From Stephanodiscus triporus (Eukaryota; Bacillariophyta; Thalassiosirophyceae; Thalassiosirales; Thalassiosiraceae): DNA of 12,234 nucleotides. This document shows positions 1 to 7,488 of this stretch, piece by piece. The translations under genes were made by a program, and so were the position numbers. The stretch is from positions 1-12,234 of the forward strand of contig JALLAZ010001269.1 in the NCBI GenBank assembly GCA_036939755.1. Reading direction: 5' to 3'. Under the pieces are notes generated by a model. That model made no database searches, was not told where the DNA came from, and worked only from the letters and a program-made list of their open reading frames with translations. Numbering within the stretch: the stretch's first letter is position 1; each line of letters starts with the position of its first letter.

Positions 1-357
1 AGTTCACACATTAAACTAGTCAATGCAACCATAAAATATGTTGGTTAGGCCACCACGGGTTGCAGGGATTTTGCCCTCAATTTGGGGTTGGTAAATTCAT
101 GCCAAACGTACAGTATCTAGATACGCATTCTCACGCTCCTCCATCCTCCTCATGACCCCCACCCACCCACAAGAATTTCTTTTCCAGAGAGAGAGAAGAC
201 ATGAACTGTCACCGTCAGCTAGAGCAAACGACCTCCTGTTGGACGAACCATGCCTCCGAGAACTATCAAATCTCCTCATCCTCGCCTTGTCTTCTTCGCG
301 GCAGATCATTGCCATAACCTCTCACCGTCGCGGTCTCCCCAGGACGAAATACAATAA
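1..357. other. Intergenic, no gene seen
   Basis: I see no supported coding region, RNA gene or repeat here. A 92-codon open frame on the plus strand (152-430) has unremarkable composition, and its end runs out of frame into the Cys-His relic that follows, so I treat it as chance. A stop at 355-357 lies just upstream of the first recognisable repeat residue of that relic. Confidence 0.5.
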
Positions 358-1897
358 AAAATACTTTCCTTATGCGCCGCCAAGTGGGAGGTTCAGAGAG
401 GGGTTTGTGTCAGGCATGGCGCAAAGGTGAAACTATGCAACCAAGAGGGGTTCACTAACAAGTCCCGGGCGGGAGGAGTATGTCACAGGTATGGTGCAAA
501 ACGGACATGCTGCAGCCATAGGGGATGCAGTTTGTTTTGCGCAAGGTGCAAAGGAGTTGAAGAAAAGATGCATACACAAGGGGTGCGCCAACATAGCCGT
601 TCAGGTTCAGGGAGGAGTTTGCGTAAGGCATGGTGAGGTGATGAAAATTTGCAGCCATGAGGGATGCACAAACAATTCCTGGGTGGGAGGAGTTTGTCAC
701 CGGCACGGTGCCAAGCAGAAATGATGCAGCCATGAGGGGTGCATCAATTTTCACCTAAGTGGAGGATTTTGCCTGAGGCATGGTGCAGTGGAGAGACAGA
801 TGAGCCATACGGGGGGATTCTGCAAAAGGCATGCAATGATACAAGCGCAAGAGAGCAGTCAACCTACCAAACAGAACCGTATTCGTTTGAAATGGGAAGA
901 GCAAGTGGCGCAGCTTCGTGCGTTCAGGGCAAAAAATGGGCATGTTGATGTACCTCGCACCTACACCAAAGATCCGTCATTGGGGTCATTCATTCACAAC
1001 CAGAGGTCTGCCTAAAAAGAATAAAGAAGGGAAAGGGCCCATCCGTGGACAGGTTAACTTGAAAGTCCAGCAGCTGAGCAAGTTAGGCTTCAAATGGGTG
1101 TTGAAGCAAAGGGGCAAGCCTGTCTTCATGGAGAGTGACAACAAGGATTCAGACGTCAACAGACAGCCAGCAGCCAAGGCCCCGAAGCCCAAATCCTTGG
1201 CATGGGAAGTTGGAATGCAGCGGCTTTGTGTGTTCCAGCTCTCCAATGGTAACTCAGACATTACTTATTCTTGCATCTACGCAGCAGACCAATCACTTGG
1301 AACCTTTGTCAGGAATATTTGCCTGAGCCACAAACAGATGCAACAGGGACAATATCACCTGACCAAGGTTTTGAACGACCAGCGTATTGTTGAACTCAAT
1401 AGCATGGGTTTCATATTTCAGGTGCGCCAACGCAAACCATGGGAGCAGCACTTCAAGGGGCTGAAAAACACGTCAAGAGGCATGGCAACTGCGAAGTTCC
1501 AAATGACACTCCACTTGGGGTTTGGATAATGAACCAGCGTTCTCAGTTCAAGCTGGTGTTGGCGATGACAATGAACAGCATTTCGCAGCAGCGGATCGAT
1601 TCACTCAATTCCATTGGCTTTGGCTGGAGGATCAACGCCACCCAAAAGGGCATGGTTTTTAAGAATCGCCGATGTTCAAAGCCTCTCGTTGCCGCTCAGG
1701 GTGAAGTGGAACTGCTCCCTCAGCCTGCCAAGAAACACGAGGTCACAACCGTGGATGTCATCGCCGGAAGAGAAGTGGGCACTGACGTGTACAATCAGCA
1801 TGCCAATGATGAGGAAATAAATGCGTCGATTTGGAAGTCTAGTCACATGTCGAAACTTGGCAGTGTAAATGACGTCAAGGTCACTCTTTATCATTAG
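358..1897 (+). pseudogene. Decayed Cys-His repeat / helicase-associated (HA) domain protein
   Basis: The N-terminal part is a tandem array of Cys-His units (about 391-844). It is followed by three tandem HA domains of the PF03457 type. The first spans about 885-1110 (LKWEEQVAQLRAF, NGHVDVP, LGSFIHNQR, LSKLGFKW). The second spans about 1195-1425 (QSLGTFVRN, RIVELNSMGF). The third spans about 1437-1645 (HGNCEVP, LGVWIMNQR, RIDSLNSIGFGW). A tail of about 80 residues ends at TAG 1895-1897. The frame breaks four times: frame 1 to 2 in the third Cys-His unit (511-568), an in-frame TGA at 722-724, a one-base loss at about 1012, and a shift between about 1455 and 1475. The shifts fall inside conserved motifs with no room for introns, so decay or sequencing error explains them better than splicing. 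HA domains are thought to bind nucleic acid; this copy's ancestral role is unknown. Confidence 0.75.
391..844 (+). repeat. Tandem Cys-His (zinc-knuckle-like) coding repeat, about 7 units
   Basis: The unit is C-x2-EGC-x-N, then GGVC-x-RHGA, with a period of 75-81 bp (25-27 residues). The leading cysteine codons fall at 436, 511, 569, 650 and 725. A partial unit lies at 391-432 and a truncated one (SHTGGFCKRHA) at 800-844. Unit 2 has Phe in place of its second Cys (EGFTN). The step from 511 to 569 is only 58 bp, which is 17 or 23 bp short of a full unit and is the cause of the first frameshift. Annotation pipelines often label such repeats WRKY19-like zinc fingers; a WRKY domain is not present. 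Confidence 0.75.
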
Positions 1898-2810
1898 CTG
1901 AGTACTAAGTCATCAAAATGCAGAATGAATGAAAAGAAAAGCAAAGTTTGGCTTACAATAGTATGAATTTAAGACAATTATTTTCATCATTCATCAAAAC
2001 ACATCAATTACAGGGCCCACTTGCAGTAGTCATCCTAGCATTCAACCCTCTCTGGGATGATACCATCCATGACATTTCAACAGAAATAGTCCATAGTATA
2101 CCGAGAGTGCAATGCATTAACAATCTGTTGGTAGTATACCGAGAGTGCAATGCATTAACAATCTGTTGGTGGAGCGAATATATCTTGGTTTGGAAAGAGT
2201 AGAATTTCCAACGATTGAGAAGATGGTGGTTGCCCTGCGGACTCAGCTGGTATGATCTCCTCCACTGAAGGTGGCCGAGATTATGGACGTGCGCGTGCCA
2301 GGAATACCCGACACATCAATCTCGCAATCCTTCTCCTGACACATTCCCCCATGAAAGTTTAAGTAAGTGCAAAAACGTACCACACGATGATGACGCCGTT
2401 TGTCCAAGAAGTACCTAATATTAGTGACCTTGCAGTAATTTCCAATCATTGAAAGTGGACAGCATTTAAACCAGTATCATCCTGCATATCAACCTCATGT
2501 GTAAGTGGAGTTTCGAAAAGGCCAGGGGATCCCTCTCTTCTGTACACATCATAAACCGTTCTATTGACACTAATTTACAAATGGAAATTTTACGCCCGGT
2601 GCGTTTGCGAAATAAAATCTCTTTCTCTTCGAGGCCTATCTATCACCGGGAAATGAATAATGCCCCAACAAGCACGTATCCATCCGGCGGACACGCTCCT
2701 AATCAGGCATTATTAATTATTACGCCTCGAAGAAACAAGACAAAAAAAACGCAACGCTAAACCACTTTCGAATATATCTCGGGATGAAAAATATAAAACA
2801 AAGCGACGGG
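1898..2810. other. AT-rich intergenic region without a supported gene
   Basis: Apart from the 38-bp tandem duplication at 2094-2169, I see nothing that can be assigned. Short open frames on both strands (1948-2202, 2243-2449, 2497-2760) have no recognisable domain and no codon bias like that of the neighbouring genes. Confidence 0.45.
2094..2169 (+). repeat. Perfect 38-bp tandem duplication
   Basis: Two identical copies occur at 2094-2131 and 2132-2169. Each begins TAGTATACCGAGAGTGC and ends CAATCTGTTGG. The identity ends one base past the second copy. No mismatch is present, which suggests a recent duplication by slippage or a collapsed or duplicated assembly segment. The unit length is not a multiple of three and no coding frame is evident. 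Confidence 0.95.
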
Positions 2811-2867
2811 AGATCGGAAGAGGGTCGTGTACGCACCCCCCCCCCACCCCCCCCCCCCCCCCCCCCC
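2811..2867 (+). other. Illumina-adapter-like segment followed by C homopolymer (probable artefact)
   Basis: Positions 2811-2831 match the start of the standard Illumina TruSeq adapter, which opens AGATCGGAAGAGC, at 20 of 21 positions as I recall it. The only difference is G for C at base 13 (2823). A short linker is followed by C runs at 2836-2845 and 2847-2867, interrupted by one A. Adapter read-through followed by a homopolymer is a familiar sequencing artefact. The true join between the AT-rich left side and the GC-rich gene cluster is therefore uncertain. The stop codon of the neighbouring minus-strand gene lies only 16 bp beyond the tract, but its coding sequence is not interrupted. Confidence 0.65.
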
Positions 2868-2882
2868 TCCTCCGCCGTGTTG

Positions 2883-4181
2883 TCATCCGTACAAATCCTC
2901 CAGCATACGCTGCGTGCGTATCCTATCCCGATGATCGTGCGGCGCCGGACGCTTGCCGCCCCCTCCCAGTCGATTACCCCTCCGCCGTACCCCCGACGAC
3001 GAATACGACGAGCTGCTCGTCGCGGTAGCCGACGACGACGACGACGACGCTTCGGCGGCGTACGATGCCATCGCCGCGTCGTGGGTGGTGCTACCGTAGA
3101 CTCCGTCGTCGTGATCGCCACGGATGTCGTCGCGGCGCGTTCGTTCCTGCCGCGCGCCGCCCCTGGCGGTCGCAGGCACGCGATAGCGACGTCGGACGAC
3201 CACGTCGCTCGCCGTCGTCCACAACGACGGTCCGCCCCCACCGAAGAACGCGGCGCCCGAGCCGGCGTAGTTTTCCATGAACCGACGCAGGCCGTCGTCG
3301 TGGTTCTGCGACGACGATGCGGCGTCGATCATCTCGTCGCGCGTGGAAGATACCATCGACGGATCCCGTCCCCCCTTGATCGCGGCACGCATGTTCTTCC
3401 ACAGCCTCATGCGCGGTCCTCTGTCCGTGGCCTGACAGTGATTGTGATGCGGCAGTAGCGATCGTCCTTTCGTCGTCGTCGTAGTCGTCGCGATCACGTC
3501 GTCGTCATCCCCGCCGCAGTCGTCTTGTTTCTCCTCGCCCTCCTCCCCCTTCTTACCGGCGCCCCCGTCGTCGTTTGCGCGCCCGATCACGCCCCTGCGT
3601 CCCTCGAACCAATCCTCGCATTCCGACGCCGGACCGTCGCACACGTAGCAGTAGCACAGCTTGCAGAAGCGCGCGTTGTCGTCGCGTTCGTCGCAGTCGA
3701 TGGCGGCGAATGACGATGAGGACGATGAGCGCGATGCGACGTAACGAAATTCCAGACAGTCCTGCCGATTGTGAGGCAGGCGCTGCTCGTTGTGCGTTCC
3801 TACGATTTCCAATTCTCCCTCGTCGTCGTCGTCGTCGTCGTCGTCATTTTCGCCGTCCGCGTTCGCCGTCGGTCGCGCGAAAACGGAGGCGACATCGACG
3901 GGGGGAGGTCGGGTCCTGGCTCGGACTCGGCGCGACTCCTCGCCATCCACCACCTGGACGTCGTCGTCGTCGTCGTCGTCATCGTCATTGTCGTCATTTT
4001 CGTCGTCGTCGTCGTCGTCGTCGTCGTAGTCATTGTCGCCGCCCCCCTCTGGCGGGGAGGTGGAAACCCTCGTGGCGCCGCCGCCGCCGCCGCCACCGGT
4101 GCCACCAGGGGCGGTGTCGACGACGACGTCATCGTCGTCGATTTCCGAGAGGCAGATAACGACGGATTCATCGTTCGACAT
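2883..4181 (-). CDS. Asp-rich protein with CYCYVCD cysteine motif, RIN13-like
   Basis: A single open frame of 432 residues. I chose the ATG at 4179-4181 (MSNDESVVIC); the frame runs further upstream but without an ATG start. The N-terminal third is disordered, with poly-Asp runs at about 52-74 and 113-120. The conserved core has ELEIVGT (123-129), LPHNRQDC (135-142), then C163, C173, C176, C178, C181 and C188 in CKLCYCYVCDGPASEC, and HC at 248-249 near WKNMR. This order (VG, PHxRxxC, CxxCYCYVCDxPAxxC, HC) matches my recollection of the plant RPM1-interacting protein 13 family and its animal relatives; the molecular function is unknown and metal binding by the cysteines is inference. The C-terminus is Ser/Arg/Gly-rich and ends MLEDLYG. 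The gene is divergent from CSN1, with start codons 236 bp apart. No intron is needed. The gene is surely real; the family name is less certain. Confidence 0.8.
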   Translation of the reverse strand: MSNDESVVICLSEIDDDDVVVDTAPGGTGGGGGGGATRVSTSPPEGGGDNDYDDDDDDDDENDDNDDDDDDDDDVQVVDGEESRRVRARTRPPPVDVASVFARPTANADGENDDDDDDDDEGELEIVGTHNEQRLPHNRQDCLEFRYVASRSSSSSSFAAIDCDERDDNARFCKLCYCYVCDGPASECEDWFEGRRGVIGRANDDGGAGKKGEEGEEKQDDCGGDDDDVIATTTTTTKGRSLLPHHNHCQATDRGPRMRLWKNMRAAIKGGRDPSMVSSTRDEMIDAASSSQNHDDGLRRFMENYAGSGAAFFGGGGPSLWTTASDVVVRRRYRVPATARGGARQERTRRDDIRGDHDDGVYGSTTHDAAMASYAAEASSSSSSATATSSSSYSSSGVRRRGNRLGGGGKRPAPHDHRDRIRTQRMLEDLYG

Positions 4182-4417
4182 TTCGCTCAACACTTCCCCG
4201 GGGGACCCAACAGCCGTTTGACGGGGGGGGGGAAAGGGCGGAAACAAAAGATTTTGGGGGGAGCCCCCGAAACAGAATCACAGGAGTTGTAAATGTTGTA
4301 CTCAATATAATAAGTATGGTAGGTACTTAAAAGATACTTACTCTATCTTCTACTCTAGATACCTAGGAGACACTCCTAGAGAGATAGGTACAATCAATGA
4401 TCACACCATAATATGCC
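4182..4417. promoter_or_regulatory. Divergent (shared) promoter region
   Basis: This 236-bp gap separates the start codons of the minus-strand CYCYVCD gene and plus-strand CSN1, so both promoters and 5' leaders must lie here or overlap the genes. It is AT-richer than either gene. It includes a G run (4223-4232), a 7-bp stem with a 3-base loop (CTAGGAG 4363-4369 / CTCCTAG 4373-4379), and repeated GATA/GGTAC words. I see no clear TATA box. A two-codon upstream frame (ATG CCA TGA, 4413-4421) overlaps the CSN1 start. Confidence 0.5.
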
Positions 4418-4943
4418 ATGACCATGACGCCGGAACGACAGTACCAACACCCCCCCTTCGACATCCGATCATACATCTCGCACTACGATCCTCGTTCCGA
4501 GACGTCCTTACAGCGCTTGCTCTTCCTCGCCCATCACTTTCACTCCCTCGCGACGACTACGACAGCTACGTCGTCGTCGTCATCCGCCGCCGCCGCCCAC
4601 GACGACGACGATGAGGACTACGTCGATGCTCCATCCGAAATCGCACGACTGGCGTTCGACATGTCGATCAATCGGATGAAGGAAATGCGCAATCGCAAGC
4701 GTTACCTCGAGGAGTACCACGGCGCGTCGTCGTCGTCGTCGTCCTCCTCCTCCTCCTCCCGTCTTCCCGAGGATAGTCACCATCAGCCGACCTTCTCTTC
4801 CTCCTCTTCCTCCTCGTCGTCGTCGGGATCGATGGCTCGTCCCGGAGGAGGGACGGCGTCCGCGGGTGGCGCGTCTTCTTCGCCGTCGTCGTCGTCGTCG
4901 TCACGACTCCTCCCTCCCCGCGTTTCGTCGGCGGGAGACGACG

Positions 4944-4977
<34 letters not shown>

Positions 4978-5745
4978 TCGTTCCCCCCCCCCCCCTCCTC
5001 CTCCTCCCGCGACGATCGGGAGATGCATCGCGTCCCAGTACGTGCCGTACGACTCATCGTTCGTATCGAACTCGTCGTACGAAAATTCGTCGATGCTCGA
5101 GATTCTCGAGGGACGATTGAACGCCTGTCGATCGTCGTTGATGAGTCGCGAATCGATTAGGGGGGCGTACATGGCGTTGGCTGAATATCATAAACAGAGG
5201 GGGGAATTGAGGGAGGCGTACGGGAGGTTGATCAGTTGCAGGTACGTAAATGGCGTTGCGTGTCCATTCTCACCTCTCCTCTCTCCTCTCTCTTCTTTTT
5301 ATTCGTCGTCGTAGATCGTCATTTTTATTTATTTTCTCCGACCAACGAACGTTCGACTGATCGAATCTTTCTTTCTTTTTCTTTTCCACCCCCCGCTTTT
5401 CTTTCGTTGATCCCCTCCCTCCCTCCCTCCCTCCCCGTCATTTTATACTCTTTTGTTCTACGAACGGACGATATTAATCGCGATATCGTACCTCCTTCGG
5501 CTTTTTCCGATCGCGAACGCGCGTGTTGTTGTTGGGGGTTGGGGGGGATGGGATAAATATATAAACGGCCAGGGAATACTGCGCCAACGGGAGGCAGCAC
5601 GCGCAGGTCAACCTCCTGTTGCTCGAATTGAGCGTGGATTTGAGTGAGTGAGAGAGAGAGAAAGACGTCGTCGTCATCGTCGTCGTCCCCGTCGTTCGTT
5701 TGTTTTTTTCTTGCGTTCGCGCGCGCACCGACCAAAGCTCAATAT

Positions 5746-5795
<50 letters not shown>

Positions 5796-7071
5796 ACCAT
5801 CAACACGGTAGCCCGCGCCGAGCACGCGGCCATGGGCGACGTCGACGAGCCCGCCGCCCGGACCTATCGGCAGAAGCTACGCGCGGGATTGGGCCTCGCC
5901 CACCTCGCGGAATGCAAGTATCGCGATGCCGCGCTGGCCTTCGCGTCCGTGTCGTCGACGGATCTCGGTCCCGGACAGTTCGATACGGTGATGAGCGCGG
6001 AGGACGTCGCGAATTACGGCGCGATACTCGGATTGGCGACGATGGACAGGACGACGTTGCACTCGTCGATCATCGACGGGCCGTTCAAGGGACGGTTGGA
6101 GGCGAGTGCAGTTGCTTTTTTTTTTATTTTTTTTTTATTCAACGGGCGGCGAGCGCATCGGCTGACCGAACCGATGGTATTTTTTCGTCTCGTTTTCCTC
6201 CCTCCCTCCCTCCCCCTTCATTTCTGTGTCTCTTCTTCTCCTCCGCTTCCTCCTTCCTCGCAGCTCGTGCCGACCATGCGAGAGGTCCTCCGTCATTACT
6301 CCCGCGCCGAGTACGGACAGTGCCTGTCGCTGCTACAGGGCGGCCTCAGGCGAGATCTCCTGTTGGACATACACCTCCACACCCACGTCCCCGCCCTCCT
6401 CGACATGATCCGCGACCGGTGCATCGTGCAGTACTTCCGACCGTACTCGTCCGTGAGCCTCGAGAGGATGGGACGAGTCTTCGGGTGCAGCTCGCTCGAG
6501 ATGGAGGGCGTCGTTGCCAGGCTGTTGACGACCGGCGATCGCGCGGATGGGAGGATGTTTCTGGGCGAGGGGAGGGCGCGCATCAACGCGCGGGACGGGA
6601 CGTTGACCGTCGAGGCGCCCGGGAGGGCCGAGAGGAGGGCCGGGAGGAGGGCGCGGGTGATGGCGGCGAAGATGGGTAGGCAATTCACGAGGGAGGCGGA
6701 GGCCGTGATCCTACGTGAGTTTGTAGTTATTATAGGTCGTTGTCCTCGTGCGTGGGATTAAGGCCGATAAAAGGTCCTCTGTGAGTTGATTCGGGATACT
6801 CAAGTGATTTGTTTTTTCGCATTGCAAAAAATACGTACGCGTAGGCCTGTCGTGCATGGAAAGCGGGATCGTCATTCAATCCGAGAAACGATCCGGGTGG
6901 AGAAACAACGGCAGGGGTGGCGATGGTGGCAGGGCCAGAGATGGCGGCGGGAGTGGCGGTAGGCACGTTCCCGAACGAATGGCTTCAGATCTATTCGAAT
7001 CGGACGACGAAAGCGTCAGCGATGACGCTATGGACGTAGACAATCACATCGTCAATCCGAATGAATTCTGA
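4418..7071 (+). CDS. CSN1: COP9 signalosome complex subunit 1 (CSN1), five exons
   Basis: CSN1 is a PCI-domain subunit of the COP9 signalosome, which removes NEDD8 from cullins. Exons: 4418-5241, 5573-5643 or 5647, 5738 or 5812-6101, 6264-6714, 6845-7071; all joins keep phase (about 620 or 646 residues; animal and plant CSN1 are about 440-500). Exon 1 has FDIRSYISHYDPRSETSLQR, a Ser/Asp/Pro insert at about 104-198, then ESIRGAYMALAEYHKQRGEL. Exon 2 restores the family motif REYC and its following helix. Exon 3 has LRAGLGLAHLAECKYRDAA and DVANYGAILGLATMDR. Exon 4 carries the PCI/winged-helix part: LLLDIHLHTHV, IVQYFRPYSSVSLERM, and GRQFTREAEAVILR. Exon 5 is a Gly/Arg then acidic tail ending NPNEF; it fits phase but has weak family support. 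ATG 4424 is an alternative start. Confidence 0.88.
5242..5572 (+). other. CSN1 intron 1 (GT-AG, 331 bp)
   Basis: The donor is GTACGT after TGCAG, and the acceptor is CCAG before GGAATACTG. Joining restores R-EYC, the conserved CSN1 motif, in phase 2. The intron holds a CCCT/CTCC tract (5412-5436) and a G-rich patch (5535-5552). Reading through gives no homologous sequence. Confidence 0.85.
5644..5811 (+). other. CSN1 intron 2, boundaries unresolved
   Basis: Two joins keep the frame. A: donor GTGAGT at 5644 with acceptor TAG at 5811; the C tract then acts as the pyrimidine tract, but about eight residues expected in CSN1 are lost. B: donor GTGAGA at 5648 with acceptor AAG at 5737; this keeps INTVARAE, which aligns with the conserved VxKAE helix, but inserts 16 prolines encoded by the C run. 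Neither is proven, and a miscalled C tract could account for the conflict. Confidence 0.5.
5747..5795 (+). repeat. 49-base C homopolymer at CSN1 intron 2/exon 3
   Basis: An uninterrupted run of 49 C lies between AATATT and ACCATCAACACGG. It is either a pyrimidine tract upstream of a splice acceptor, a poly-Pro codon run, or a sequencing/assembly artefact covering a lost stretch. A run this long is hard to sequence accurately, so its length should not be trusted. Confidence 0.95.
6102..6263 (+). other. CSN1 intron 3, probable GC-AG intron (162 bp)
   Basis: The acceptor is clear: a long pyrimidine tract ending CTCGCAG at 6263. Splicing at GAG|GCGAGT (6102) gives FKGRLELVPTMREVLRHY, which aligns without gaps to the FLELVPDVRE region of plant CSN1 as I recall it. 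GCGAGT is close to the known GC-donor consensus. The in-phase GT donor at 6111 (GTTGCT) would insert Ala-Ser-Ala; the GT at 6106 is out of phase. The intron includes T runs at about 6116-6136 and a CTCC tract (6197-6217). Confidence 0.65.
6715..6844 (+). other. CSN1 intron 4 (GT-AG, 130 bp)
   Basis: The donor is GTGAGT after ATCCTAC, and the acceptor is CGTAG at 6844. Phase 1 to phase 1 joining gives VILR-LSCMESGIVI. Without splicing the frame ends at 6761 after a short non-homologous tail. There is no strong pyrimidine tract, so this is less certain than introns 1 and 3. Confidence 0.65.
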
Positions 7072-7107
7072 GGGTGTAGGGGCAGAGAATCCATAGCAGG
7101 CGAATGA

Positions 7108-7443
7108 CTAGAACACGGCGACGATGATAACAACGACAACGACGATGATATCGTCAAAGATACGCGGTATAAGCGACAGAGGAAGGGCGGGGAGGAGGAT
7201 GACAATTTTGACGAGGAAGAAAAGAAGGACGTGCAGAAGTCGAAGAAAGAAATGTCAAAGAAGAAAAGGAAGGCAGCGATCGTCAACGAAACAGATCTCA
7301 ATAATGTAGCGGCAATCAAGAAACAGGATGAAGGTCAGGAGGACATTGATGGTCGGACAGTGAGTCTGATTGATGCATGGAAGAATAGATGCGGGTTTAT
7401 CCCATTAAGGTATTGTTGTGATCTCGAACTGCACCTCCAATGA
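7108..7443 (+). CDS. Unassigned charged reading frame, possible exon or relic
   Basis: Open in the same frame as CSN1 exon 5 but separated from it by stops at 7069-7071 and 7105-7107. The translation is acidic then Lys-rich (DDDNNDNDDDIVKD, KKEMSKKKRKAA), followed by a less biased segment (GRTVSLIDAWKNRCGFIPLR). The first ATG, MSKKKRKAA, is at 7252-7254. A GT-like donor (GTATTG) follows FIPLR at 7411. It could be an alternative CSN1 3' end, an exon of another transcript, or a 3' UTR with biased composition. I do not recognise a domain. Confidence 0.3.
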   Translation, partial: LEHGDDDNNDNDDDIVKDTRYKRQRKGGEEDDNFDEEEKKDVQKSKKEMSKKKRKAAIVNETDLNNVAAIKKQDEGQEDIDGRTVSLIDAWKNRCGFIPLRYCCDLELHLQ

Positions 7444-7488
7444 TGCCATAATACCACATTCCTCTCAATCCGAATCGCTATCACTCAA

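Noticed and set aside
152..430. 92-codon plus-strand frame at the left end
   Set aside because: No domain or coding bias, and it is out of frame with the Cys-His repeat it overlaps at its end.
2836..2867. C run as a regulatory or i-motif element
   Set aside because: Its position directly after an adapter-like sequence makes an artefact more likely than a biological element.
3575..4159. 194-codon plus-strand frame, Arg-rich
   Set aside because: It is antisense to the CYCYVCD gene and its Arg runs come from the complement of the Asp triplet repeats; no conserved motif.
4668..5172. Minus-strand frames over CSN1 exon 1
   Set aside because: Shadows of the triplet repeats; the plus strand has clear CSN1 homology on both sides.
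5648..6679. 343-codon plus-strand frame overlapping CSN1
   Set aside because: It is the wrong frame of the CSN1 exons and introns: Arg/Pro-rich with no homology, while the overlapping frame carries the PCI motifs.
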